Below, one piece after another: positions 1 through 7,240 of a stretch of 39,597 nucleotides of DNA. The notes beneath the pieces were generated by a model that saw only the letters and a program-made list of their open reading frames with translations, had not been told where the DNA came from and did no database searches. The DNA lies in assembly GCF_002979555.1 (NCBI RefSeq), contig NZ_PCOZ01000028.1, positions 1-39,597 of the forward strand. The letters are read 5' to 3'. The stretch's first letter is position 1, and each line of letters begins with the position of its first letter. Source of the DNA: Pseudomonas sp. MYb60 (GTDB taxonomy: Bacteria; Pseudomonadota; Gammaproteobacteria; Pseudomonadales; Pseudomonadaceae). A program made the translations under genes and the position numbers.

Positions 1-26
1 GGCGCCCCGTCAAACACGCTGGCCGG

Positions 27-127
27 AATTCGGCATGGAGTTGGGGGGTAACCCGGCAGGACGCCGGGTTAGCCGCCCCGCGCCATGGATGGCGCGTGGC
101 GGCGGCCCCCCAACTCCATGGCGAATT
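27..127. repeat. Structured intergenic repeat with nested inverted repeats
   Basis: The outer arms at 27-48 and 106-127 are complementary over 22 nt with a single G-G mismatch; the inner 15 bp (34-48 / 106-120) are perfect. Two further hairpins are nested inside. One is TAACCCGGC at 49-57 with GCCGGGTTA at 63-71. The other is GCCGCC at 72-77 with GGCGGC at 98-103, enclosing CGCGCCAT at 79-86 and ATGGCGCG at 89-96. The fold is a three-way junction on either strand. Small ORFs across it look like by-products of the palindromes. From memory, similar non-coding repeats are scattered through P. fluorescens genomes; copy number here cannot be seen from one window. Confidence 0.75.
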
Positions 128-129
128 AC

Positions 130-245
130 GGGCACACCGAGCGTGAGCGAGGTGCCGAGTGTTGGGGCAAGAGCCCTTTTGGTTACTTTTGGCTGGCCGG
201 CATTCCGGGCTCTTTTCCAAAAGTGACCCGCCGTAAGGGCGGAAC
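130..245. repeat. Second structured repeat unit, common Pseudomonas intergenic type
   Basis: This block directly follows the nested palindrome. It contains GGCAC (131-135) with GTGCC (152-156), GAGCCC (171-176) with GGGCTC (207-212), and GGTTACTTTTGG (181-192) with CCAAAAGTGACC (217-228, one mismatch). A short GCC...GGC element follows. I recognise this wording as a frequently repeated, non-coding block in fluorescens-group intergenic regions, often translated spuriously into small 'hypothetical proteins'. From 246 to 344 I see only C-rich, unstructured sequence that probably holds the promoter for the riboswitch transcript; no clear -35/-10 pair could be assigned. Confidence 0.6.
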
Positions 246-344
246 CAATACCCGCCATCACCCAAATAACGGATATGTACTCACCCCACCTCACCCCCAC
301 CCCAACCCATCATTGACCATCCCCCAAGCACTGCGTAGCCTTGC

Positions 345-525
345 ACCCTCGAGGTTCTTCAGCCCAGGCTGAAGCTAAGAAGGGAACGCGGTCCAAGCCG
401 CGGCTGCCCCCGCAACTGTAAAGGGTTCAGCTGACTGCCACGCCACTGCCAAACCGGCGGGAAGGCGCAGCCAGTGCCGGTCGCAAGACCCATACGCCCC
501 AAGCCAGGAGACCTGCCTCGCAATC
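345..525 (+). promoter_or_regulatory. Cobalamin riboswitch upstream of cobW-cobN-chlID
   Basis: The conserved core of the B12 riboswitch is present. AGGGAA lies at 381-386, followed by GCGGTCCAAGCCGCGGCTGC, CCCCGCAACTGTAA around 407-421, GCCACTG near 442-448, and the downstream CCAAGCCAGGAGACCTGCC around 499-517. CGAGG at 350-354 can pair with CCTCG at 516-520 to close the P1 helix. Known members bind adenosyl- or related cobalamins and shut down downstream cobalamin synthesis or cobalt uptake genes. Its position about 100 nt before cobW fits feedback control of the cobalt-chelatase locus. Confidence 0.93.
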
Positions 526-604
526 GATTTTCCACTTCAACCGGGCGGGGTGATCCGGTGACGAAATCCGCTGCTGCGCGCCGTCGCAGGGCCTATCGTC
601 CCGT

Positions 605-624
605 ATGCCCGCCCCCAAGGGCAT
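605..624 (+). promoter_or_regulatory. Hairpin masking the cobW ribosome-binding site
   Basis: ATGCCC at 605-610 is complementary to GGGCAT at 619-624, with an 8-nt loop. The right arm contains the AAGGG that serves as the Shine-Dalgarno sequence for the ATG at 628. A longer-range pairing is also possible between GGGCGGG (about 542-548) and CCCGCCC (about 608-614). I infer that this is the expression platform of the upstream riboswitch, acting on translation, because no U-tract terminator is visible between 525 and 628. Confidence 0.45.
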
Positions 625-627
625 CCG

Positions 628-1695
628 ATGAAAACACTGGCCAAACTCCCCGTCACCATCGTCACCGGCTTCCTCGGTTCGGGCAAGACCACCTTGCTGC
701 GCCACATGCTCGACAACGCTCAGGGCCGTCGCATTGCCGTGATCGTCAACGAATTCGGCGAACTGGGCATTGACGGTGAAATCCTCAAACAGTGCTCCAT
801 CGGTTGCACCGAAGAAGAAGCCAATGGCCGCGTCTACGAACTGGCCAACGGCTGCCTGTGCTGCACCGTGCAGGAAGAGTTCTTCCCGGTGATGCGTGAA
901 CTGGTGGCCCGTCGCGGCGACCTTGACCACATCCTCATCGAGACCTCGGGCCTGGCCCTGCCAAAACCGTTGGTGCAAGCTTTCCAATGGCCGGAAATCC
1001 GCAGCGCCTGCACCGTGGATGCGGTGATCACCGTGGTCGACAGCCCGGCCGTGGCCGCTGGCACCTTCGCCGCGTTCCCGGACCAGGTCGACGCCCAGCG
1101 CAAACTCGACCCGAACCTGGACCACGAATCGCCGCTGCATGAGCTGTTCGCCGACCAGTTGGCCAGTGCCGACCTGGTGATCCTCAACAAAACCGACCTG
1201 ATCAGCCCCGAAGACCTGGCCCGCGTGCGCCTGGAAGTCGCCGAGGAGCTGCCGCCAGCCGTCAAGATCATCGAAGCCAGCAGCGGTCGCCTGCCGCTGG
1301 ATGTGTTGATCGGCCTGGGTGCCGGCTCCGAAGAGCACATCGACGGCCGCCACAGCCATCACGATCATCACCATGACGGTGAAGACGATCACGACCATGA
1401 CCACGACGCCTTCGACTCGATCTCCATCGACTTGCCGCAGGCCGACGAAGCGCTGCTGCTCGACGCCCTGACCCAGCTGGTGGTGCAACACGGCATCCTG
1501 CGCGTCAAAGGTTTCGCCGCGATCCCGAACAAACCCATGCGCCTGTTGATCCAGGGCGTGGGCACGCGTTTCGACAAGCACTTCGACCGTGCGTGGGCGG
1601 CAGACGAAGCGCGGACTACACGCCTGGTGCTGATCGGCCAGGACCTGGACGCCGCCGGCCTCGAAGCGCAATTGCGCGCCGCTCTCAGCGCCTGA
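628..1695 (+). CDS. cobW: CobW-family GTP-dependent metallochaperone
   Basis: 355 residues, a G3E-family P-loop GTPase that helps deliver metal, presumably cobalt for cobalamin synthesis in this context. The Walker A motif GFLGSGKTT is at residues 14-22, the metal-binding C-x-C-C motif (GCLCC) at about 75-79, and the NKTD guanine-specificity motif at about 187-190. A His/Asp-rich stretch at about residues 242-265 (HSHHDHHHDGEDDHDHDHD) precedes the CobW C-terminal domain and is a likely metal-binding loop. The start has AAGGG 9 nt upstream. cobN follows after 3 nt, and the whole set sits under a cobalamin riboswitch, which argues for the cobalt role over zinc-homeostasis relatives of the same family. 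Confidence 0.93.
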   Translation: MKTLAKLPVTIVTGFLGSGKTTLLRHMLDNAQGRRIAVIVNEFGELGIDGEILKQCSIGCTEEEANGRVYELANGCLCCTVQEEFFPVMRELVARRGDLDHILIETSGLALPKPLVQAFQWPEIRSACTVDAVITVVDSPAVAAGTFAAFPDQVDAQRKLDPNLDHESPLHELFADQLASADLVILNKTDLISPEDLARVRLEVAEELPPAVKIIEASSGRLPLDVLIGLGAGSEEHIDGRHSHHDHHHDGEDDHDHDHDAFDSISIDLPQADEALLLDALTQLVVQHGILRVKGFAAIPNKPMRLLIQGVGTRFDKHFDRAWAADEARTTRLVLIGQDLDAAGLEAQLRAALSA

Positions 1696-1698
1696 CCC

Positions 1699-4600
1699 AT
1701 GCACCTGCTCAGGACCCAGCCCGGCGGTTTCGTTTCGGACGACAATATTGCCGACCTCGGCCAAACCCCCGCTGACCTGGTGATCCTGTGCAGCGGCGAT
1801 TCCAGCCTGGCGCTATTGGCCGAAGCGGCGCAGCAGCTGCCCGACGACTACCCGAGTTTTCGCCTGGCCAACCCGATGCAGGTGCAGAACCACGCGTCGG
1901 TCGACCTTTACGTCGACGAGGTGCTGCGCCACGCTAAGGTCATCCTGATCTCGCTGCACGGCGGCATCGGGTACTGGCGCTATGGCATCGAGCGCCTGGT
2001 GGCGTTGGCCGAGCGGGGCGTGCAGCTGATCCTGGTGCCGGGGGATGATCGCCCAGACCCGGAACTCAGTGGCCTGAGCACCGTGGGCGTGCAAGCGCGC
2101 GACCGTTTGTGGCACTTCCTGCGCCAGGGCGGGTTGGGCAATGCGCTGGATTTCTATCGCTGCCTGGCCAGCGCTTACCTGGGCCGCGACTATGCCTGGG
2201 CCGAGCCGCAAACCCTGCCGCGCACGGCGATTTATCACCCACACAAGGCCAATGCCCGTCTCAATGACTGGCAAGCGGATTGGCACGCCGAGTGGCCGGT
2301 GGCGGCGGTGCTGTTTTATCGCTCCCACTTGCAGGCGGCCAATACCGGTTTTATCGATGTGTTCTGCCAACGCTTGCAGGCGGCGGGCCTCAACCCGTTG
2401 CCCATGGCGGTGGCCAGTTTGAAAGAGCCCGGCTGCCTGACGGTGGTCGAGGACTGGCTGGATGAAGTGGACGCGGCGGTGATCCTGAACACCACCGGGT
2501 TTGCCCAGTCCAGCCCGGAAGCGCCCCATCTCAGGCCGTTTCGCCGCAATATCCCGGTGATCCAGGCGATTTGCGCCCAGGACAACCAACCCGGCTGGGA
2601 GGCCAGCGAACAAGGCCTGGGCCCCCGCGACCTGGCGATGCACATCGCGTTGCCGGAACTGGACGGGCGCATCATCAGCCGGCCCATCAGCTTCAAGGAC
2701 CTGGCCTGGCGCAGCGAGCGCAGCCAGTCGGACGTGGTGTGCTACCGCGCCGCGCCAGAGCGCATGGACTTTGTCGCGCAGTTGGCGCGACGTTGGGTCG
2801 AGCTGGCGCGGGTGCCGAACGCGCACAAACGCATCGCGCTGATCCTCGCCAATTACCCCACCCGCGATGGTCGCATTGGCAATGGTGTCGGCCTGGATAC
2901 GCCGGCTGCTGCGTTGAATATCCTGCGGGCGCTGCACGCCGAGGGGTATCCGCTGCCGAATGAACTGCCCTCGACGGGCACCGCACTGATCCATGACTTG
3001 CTCGGCGGCGTCACCAATGACCTCGACAGCCTCGACCTGCGCCCCTGCCACCAAAGCATGCGCCTGGACGATTACGAGGCAATGTTCAGCCGCTTGCCCG
3101 CCGCCAATCGCCAGGCGGTGATTGAACGCTGGGGCACGCCCCACAACGACCCGATGTTCCGCGATGGTCGCCTGATGATCGCCGGTCTGCGCCTGGGCCA
3201 GACCTTTGTCGGTATCCAGCCGGCGCGGGGCTATCAGGTGGACGCCAGTGCGGTGTACCACGACCCGGACCTGGTACCGCCCCACGCTTATCTCGCGTTT
3301 TACTTCTGGCTGCGCCACACCTACGGCGCCCATGGCGTGATTCACGTAGGCAAGCACGGCAACCTCGAATGGTTGCCGGGCAAGGGCGTCGGGCTGTCGG
3401 AACAGTGCTGGCCCGACGCGCTGCTGGGGCCGTTGCCGAACATCTACCCGTTTATCGTCAACGATCCGGGCGAAGGCGCCCAGGCCAAGCGGCGTACCCA
3501 GGCGGTGATCATCGACCACCTGATGCCGCCGCTGACCCGCGCTGAAACCTACGGCCCGTTGCGTGACCTGGAACTGTTGGCCGACGAGTATTACGAAGCG
3601 CAGTTGCTCGATCCGCGTCGCGCCCTTGAGTTGCAGAAGGACATCCTCAAGCTGGTGCGCGAAACCCGCATCGACCAGGAACTCGAGCTGGATAACGATG
3701 CCGATGCGGCCGTGTGGTTGCCGCGCCTCGATACCTACCTGTGCGATTTGAAGGAGTCGCAGATCCGCGACGGCCTGCATGTCTTCGGCGAATCCCCCGA
3801 AGGCCGCTTGCGTATCGACACCCTGCTGGCGTTGCTGCGCATTCCCCGGGGTGATGGCCGTGGGCCGCAGTCGAGCCTGTTGCGGGTGCTGGCGAAGGCC
3901 TTCGACCTGGGCTTCGACCCGCTGGATTGCGCCTTGGCCGAACCCTGGACGGGGCGCCGCCCGGACGTATTGCAAAAGATTGACACGCAATTGTGGCGCA
4001 CCGCCGGCGATACCCGCGAACGTCTGGAATTGTATGCCGCGCGGCTGATCGAACAGGCGCTGGAAGGTCCGCTTGAGCCATTGGAACAGCCCGGTTGGGA
4101 AGATGTGAAGGCGGTGATTGAAAGCCTGCGCATCGTCGTCGCGCCACGGCTGGATGCGTGCGGGCCGGCGGAAATGCGCGGTCTGCTGGACGCCTTGAGC
4201 GGGCGCTTCGTGCCGGCGGGGCCGAGCGGCGCACCGAGCCGCGGGCGCCTGGATGTACTGCCCACGGGGCGCAACTTCTTCACGGTCGACGTGCGCAACC
4301 TGCCGACTACCACCGCCTGGCGTATCGGTTTCCAGTCTGCCAACCTGATTCTGGAGCGGCACCTGCAAGACCACGGCGACCACTTGCGTCAACTGGGCCT
4401 GTCGGTGTGGGGCACTGCGACCATGCGCACCGGCGGCGACGACATTGCCCAGGCCATGGCGCTGATGGGCGTGCGTCCGGTGTGGGCCACCGGCAGCCAG
4501 CGGGTCGATGACTTTGAAATCCTGCCGATCAGCCTGCTGGACCGTCCGCGCGTGGACGTGACGTTGCGCGTGTCGGGGTTCTTCCGCGATGCGTTCGCCA

Positions 4601-5460
4601 ACCTGATCCGCTTGTTCGACGCGGCCGTGCAGGCGGTGGCCGCGCTGGATGAGCCGGACGACCTGAACCCGCTGGCAGCCAAGGTGCGCAGTGAGCGCGA
4701 AGCGTTGCTCGCGTCGGGCCTGGATGCCGACGCGGCGGCCAGGCAGGCGGGTTGGCGCATCTTCGGCGCCAAGCCCGGGGCCTATGGCGCAGGCGTGCAG
4801 GGTGCGGTGGACGCGCGCCTGTGGCAGAGCCGCGAAGACTTGGCCGAGGTATACCTGAACTGGGGCGGCTACGCCTACGGCGGCTCCGACGAGGGCACCG
4901 CTGCCCGTGAACAGTTCGCCCAACGCCTGAGCCAGGTGCAGGCGGTGTTGCAAAACCAGGACAACCGCGAGCACGACTTGCTCGACTCCAATGACTATTA
5001 CCAATTCCAGGGCGGCATGCTCGCCGCCGTGGAAACCCTGAGCGGCGACAAGGCCGCCAGCTACCATGGCGACCACAGCCAGCCGGACGTGCCGAAGATT
5101 CGCACCTTGAAGGAAGAGCTGAACCGGGTGATCCGTTCCCGCGCCGCCAACCCCAAGTGGATCGAAGGCGTGAAGCGCCATGGCTACAAAGGTGCGTTTG
5201 AAATGGCCGCGACCGTGGACAACCTGTTCGCCTTCGATGCCACCACCGCGCTGATCGATGATCACCAGTATGCGTTGCTGGCCGATGCCTATTTGCTCGA
5301 CCCCGACACCCGGGCCTTTGTGCAGCAGCACAACCCCGACGCCCTGCGCGACATGACCGAGCGCATGCTAGAAGCACAGCAGCGCGGCATGTGGCAGGCG
5401 CCGGGTGCGTACCGAGAAGCATTGGAAAACCTGTTGCTGGATATAGAAGAAGACAGCTGA
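1699..5460 (+). CDS. cobN: Cobaltochelatase large subunit CobN
   Basis: 1253 residues, typical length for CobN. In the aerobic cobalamin pathway this large subunit binds hydrogenobyrinic acid a,c-diamide and inserts Co2+ with ATP hydrolysis supplied by AAA+ subunits. Conserved CobN/Mg-chelatase H segments are recognisable, including HVGKHGNLEWLPGKGVGLS in the middle and NWGGYAYGG, the EHDLLDSNDYYQFQGG block and the NPKWIEGVKRHGYKGA block toward the C-terminus. No signal peptide or membrane segment is visible, so it should be cytoplasmic. The start lies 3 nt after the cobW stop, indicating translational coupling. The partner subunits are encoded immediately downstream by the frameshifted chlI/chlD gene; no cobS or cobT is present in the window. 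Confidence 0.95.
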   Translation: MHLLRTQPGGFVSDDNIADLGQTPADLVILCSGDSSLALLAEAAQQLPDDYPSFRLANPMQVQNHASVDLYVDEVLRHAKVILISLHGGIGYWRYGIERLVALAERGVQLILVPGDDRPDPELSGLSTVGVQARDRLWHFLRQGGLGNALDFYRCLASAYLGRDYAWAEPQTLPRTAIYHPHKANARLNDWQADWHAEWPVAAVLFYRSHLQAANTGFIDVFCQRLQAAGLNPLPMAVASLKEPGCLTVVEDWLDEVDAAVILNTTGFAQSSPEAPHLRPFRRNIPVIQAICAQDNQPGWEASEQGLGPRDLAMHIALPELDGRIISRPISFKDLAWRSERSQSDVVCYRAAPERMDFVAQLARRWVELARVPNAHKRIALILANYPTRDGRIGNGVGLDTPAAALNILRALHAEGYPLPNELPSTGTALIHDLLGGVTNDLDSLDLRPCHQSMRLDDYEAMFSRLPAANRQAVIERWGTPHNDPMFRDGRLMIAGLRLGQTFVGIQPARGYQVDASAVYHDPDLVPPHAYLAFYFWLRHTYGAHGVIHVGKHGNLEWLPGKGVGLSEQCWPDALLGPLPNIYPFIVNDPGEGAQAKRRTQAVIIDHLMPPLTRAETYGPLRDLELLADEYYEAQLLDPRRALELQKDILKLVRETRIDQELELDNDADAAVWLPRLDTYLCDLKESQIRDGLHVFGESPEGRLRIDTLLALLRIPRGDGRGPQSSLLRVLAKAFDLGFDPLDCALAEPWTGRRPDVLQKIDTQLWRTAGDTRERLELYAARLIEQALEGPLEPLEQPGWEDVKAVIESLRIVVAPRLDACGPAEMRGLLDALSGRFVPAGPSGAPSRGRLDVLPTGRNFFTVDVRNLPTTTAWRIGFQSANLILERHLQDHGDHLRQLGLSVWGTATMRTGGDDIAQAMALMGVRPVWATGSQRVDDFEILPISLLDRPRVDVTLRVSGFFRDAFANLIRLFDAAVQAVAALDEPDDLNPLAAKVRSEREALLASGLDADAAARQAGWRIFGAKPGAYGAGVQGAVDARLWQSREDLAEVYLNWGGYAYGGSDEGTAAREQFAQRLSQVQAVLQNQDNREHDLLDSNDYYQFQGGMLAAVETLSGDKAASYHGDHSQPDVPKIRTLKEELNRVIRSRAANPKWIEGVKRHGYKGAFEMAATVDNLFAFDATTALIDDHQYALLADAYLLDPDTRAFVQQHNPDALRDMTERMLEAQQRGMWQAPGAYREALENLLLDIEEDS

Positions 5461-5478
5461 TGTAAGCATTTTTGCTTC

Positions 5479-5509
5479 TGTGGTGAGCGAGCTTGGCCCG
5501 CTCACCACA
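5479..5509. repeat. REP-like palindrome between cobN and chlI
   Basis: TGTGGTGAGCG at 5479-5489 is perfectly complementary to CGCTCACCACA at 5499-5509, with a 9-nt loop. It lies in the 88-nt gap between the cobN stop and the chlI start and has no U-tract, so it is unlikely to be a terminator. Palindromes of the form TGTGG...CCACA around a GAGC/GCTC core are very common between Pseudomonas genes. It may protect the upstream cobN mRNA or alter the cobN:chlID expression ratio. Confidence 0.6.
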
Positions 5510-5548
5510 AGGTTGAGGCCCGTGCCGCAGAATTTGACGAGAGCTTGT

Positions 5549-6547
5549 ATGACTGATACTCCCCATTTCCCGCTGTCCGCCGTGGTCGGCGCCGACGACT
5601 TGAAGTTGGCGCTGTGCCTGGCCGCCATCGACCCCAGGATCGGCGGCGTGCTTATCGAAGGCCCGCGCGGCATGGCCAAGTCGACACTGGCGCGCGGGCT
5701 GGCGGATTTGCTCGCCTGCGGTCAGTTCGTGACGTTGCCGTTGGGCGCGACCGAAGAGCGTTTGGTCGGCACCCTGGACCTGGATGCCGCCTTGAGCGAA
5801 GGCCGCGCGCAATTTTCCCCTGGCGTATTGGCCAAGGCTGATGGCGGCGTGCTGTACGTCGATGAAGTCAACCTGCTGCCCGACCATCTGGTGGACCTGC
5901 TGCTGGACGTGGCCGCCAGTGGCACCAACCTGATCGAGCGTGACGGTATTTCCCATCGCCATTCGGCGCGGTTCGTACTGATCGGCACCATGAACCCGGA
6001 GGAGGGCGAGTTGCGTCCGCAACTGCTCGACCGCTTCGGCTTCAATGTGGCGCTGAGCGGGCAGACCTTGCCGGCAGAGCGTGGTCAGATCATTCGTCGT
6101 CGCCTGGATTTCGACACCGATCCAGCGGCGTTCGGTGCGCAATGGGCCGACCAACAGGCCGCGTTGCGTGAGCGTTGTACCCAGGCGCGGGCGCGCCTCG
6201 ACCGCATCGCGCTGGATGATCAGGCCTTGGCACAGATCACCGAGCGGTGTTTTGCCGCCGGTGTGGATGGTCTGCGCGCAGACCTGGTCTGGTTGCGTGG
6301 CGCGCGGGCGCATGCCGCTTGGCGCGGTGCTGATGCCATTGCCGAAGAAGACATCCAGGCGGTCGCCGAGTTTGCCCTGCGCCACCGTCGCCAGGAGCCG
6401 TCTCCGCCGGCCAGTCCGCCGAGCGAAGGCCAATCGCTCAAGTCCTCCGACACCTCGCCGGGCCAGGGCCAGTGGGGCGATATGCCTGCACCGGCCTTGC
6501 CTACGGGTGCCCGCCGGGAAATCCCTGCCTGGCCAAAAAAGCCCTAG
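5549..6547 (+). CDS. chlI: Chelatase small AAA+ subunit, ChlI/BchI-like (0-frame product)
   Basis: 332 residues. A Mg-chelatase I-type AAA+ ATPase, here most likely the small subunit of the cobalt chelatase with CobN. The Walker A variant GPRGMAKST is at about residues 38-46. The ATEERLVGTLDL segment, Walker B VLYVDEVNLL and the GTMNPEEGELRPQLLDRFG sensor follow. The C-terminus from about residue 290 is a proline/serine-rich linker ending GARREIPAWPKKP, which normally joins the AAA+ and VWA halves of ChlD. The ATG at 5549 is preferred over an upstream in-frame GTG at 5480, because the latter lies inside the palindrome and adds unrelated residues. The last codons are CCA AAA AAG CCC TAG, and the A AAA AAG phase allows a -1 slip into the VWA frame. 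Confidence 0.9.
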   Translation: MTDTPHFPLSAVVGADDLKLALCLAAIDPRIGGVLIEGPRGMAKSTLARGLADLLACGQFVTLPLGATEERLVGTLDLDAALSEGRAQFSPGVLAKADGGVLYVDEVNLLPDHLVDLLLDVAASGTNLIERDGISHRHSARFVLIGTMNPEEGELRPQLLDRFGFNVALSGQTLPAERGQIIRRRLDFDTDPAAFGAQWADQQAALRERCTQARARLDRIALDDQALAQITERCFAAGVDGLRADLVWLRGARAHAAWRGADAIAEEDIQAVAEFALRHRRQEPSPPASPPSEGQSLKSSDTSPGQGQWGDMPAPALPTGARREIPAWPKKP

Positions 6548-6582
6548 GCATCCGCCCTCGACCTGACGCGGGGGCGGATGCC
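6535..6582 (+). promoter_or_regulatory. Programmed -1 ribosomal frameshift element in chlI/chlD
   Basis: The slippery heptamer A AAA AAG lies at 6535-6541 in exactly the X XXY YYZ phase of the chlI frame. Five nt later, 6547-6557 (GGCATCCGCCC) pairs perfectly with 6572-6582 (GGGCGGATGCC). The stem continues inward through U-G, C-G and G-C pairs to 14 bp with an 8-nt loop (6561-6568). The 0-frame stop TAG is at 6545-6547. After a -1 slip the reading frame runs GCC CTA GGC and continues without a stop into the VWA domain. This is the classical heptamer, spacer and stem arrangement. Frameshifting in chlD genes that lack a separate small-subunit gene has been described in the literature. Confidence 0.88.
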
Positions 6583-7203
6583 CGGCCCAAGCCTGGGCAG
6601 CTCGACAGAGGCAGGCACGGCAAGGCGCGCAGTGCGCAGCAAGGCAAGGTCAACTGGCCAGGCACCTTGCTCAATGGTCGGCCGCAATCCCGGGAGGATC
6701 TGCGCTTTCACCTGCGCAGCCGTTCTGCCCATGAACTGTGGCTGGTGATTTTCGATGCATCGGCGTCGACCCGTCGGCACCGTGCGCTCACCGACGCCAA
6801 GGGGCTGTTGGCGCAGGTGTTTGATGATGCGTACCGGCAGCGGGCGCGCTTGGCGTTGTTGACGGCCAGCGGGCACGTGCCTCATTGGCAGGTCCAGGGG
6901 CTGAAAGCGGCCAAGGGCCTGGCAGATTGGCTGGATCGATTGGGGGCGGGCGGTGGCACGCCGTTGCTCGCTGCGCTTGGCGAAGCCGGGGATTGGCTGG
7001 CGGCGCGGCGCAAGCGGTATCCGGCGGAGCAGCAGCGGTTGTTGGTGATAACGGATGGGCGGCTCAAGGATGTTGCCGGACTGCCACGGCTGGAGTGTCC
7101 AGGGTTGTTGGTGGATATCGAGCGTGGGCCGATCAGGTTGGGGCGGGCGCAGGAATTGGCGGTTGGGTTGCAGTTGGATTATCGGCATATCGATACGCTG
7201 TAA
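6541..7203 (+). CDS. chlD: ChlD-like VWA domain, read by -1 frameshift from chlI
   Basis: This frame supplies the C-terminal 220 residues of a predicted 551-residue ChlI-ChlD fusion that begins at 5549. It contains a von Willebrand A domain with an intact MIDAS: DASAS at about fusion residue 403, the Thr in GGGTPLL, and the Asp in ITDGRLKD. The segment just after the junction is Pro/Arg-rich, as in ChlD linkers. In family members the VWA half bridges the AAA+ ring and the large subunit. The only plausible independent start is a GTG at 6472, inside chlI, with no visible Shine-Dalgarno sequence and a poor N-terminus; frameshifting explains the arrangement better. The gene converges on the DUF1853 gene with a gap of under 40 nt. 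Confidence 0.85.
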   Translation, partial: ALGIRPRPDAGADARPKPGQLDRGRHGKARSAQQGKVNWPGTLLNGRPQSREDLRFHLRSRSAHELWLVIFDASASTRRHRALTDAKGLLAQVFDDAYRQRARLALLTASGHVPHWQVQGLKAAKGLADWLDRLGAGGGTPLLAALGEAGDWLAARRKRYPAEQQRLLVITDGRLKDVAGLPRLECPGLLVDIERGPIRLGRAQELAVGLQLDYRHIDTL

Positions 7204-7240
7204 TGCCTGCAATAAAGCCCTCGAGCGCGCTACAAAACAA

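Noticed and set aside
10..300. Small ORFs on both strands in the first 370 nt
   Set aside because: They run through palindromic repeat units and reflect the repeats rather than genes.
1331..1420. His/Asp codon repeats in cobW as a DNA tandem repeat
   Set aside because: The pattern is explained by the protein's metal-binding loop, without a regular repeat unit.
1813..5331. Long open frame (1172 codons) on the minus strand opposite cobN
   Set aside because: It is the high-GC shadow of cobN; composition is His/Gln/Arg-rich with no recognisable domain, and cobN is unambiguous.
5479..5509. Palindrome after cobN as a transcription terminator
   Set aside because: No U-tract follows, and chlI/chlD must be expressed with cobN; kept as a REP-like repeat instead.
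4529..6433. 634-codon frame on the minus strand across the cobN-chlI junction
   Set aside because: Overlaps two recognised genes and becomes Arg/Pro-rich noise; no ribosome-binding site or domain.
6472..6540. GTG at 6472 as an independent start for the VWA protein
   Set aside because: No Shine-Dalgarno sequence, Cys/Pro-rich unrelated N-terminus, and a precise frameshift signal explains the frame better.
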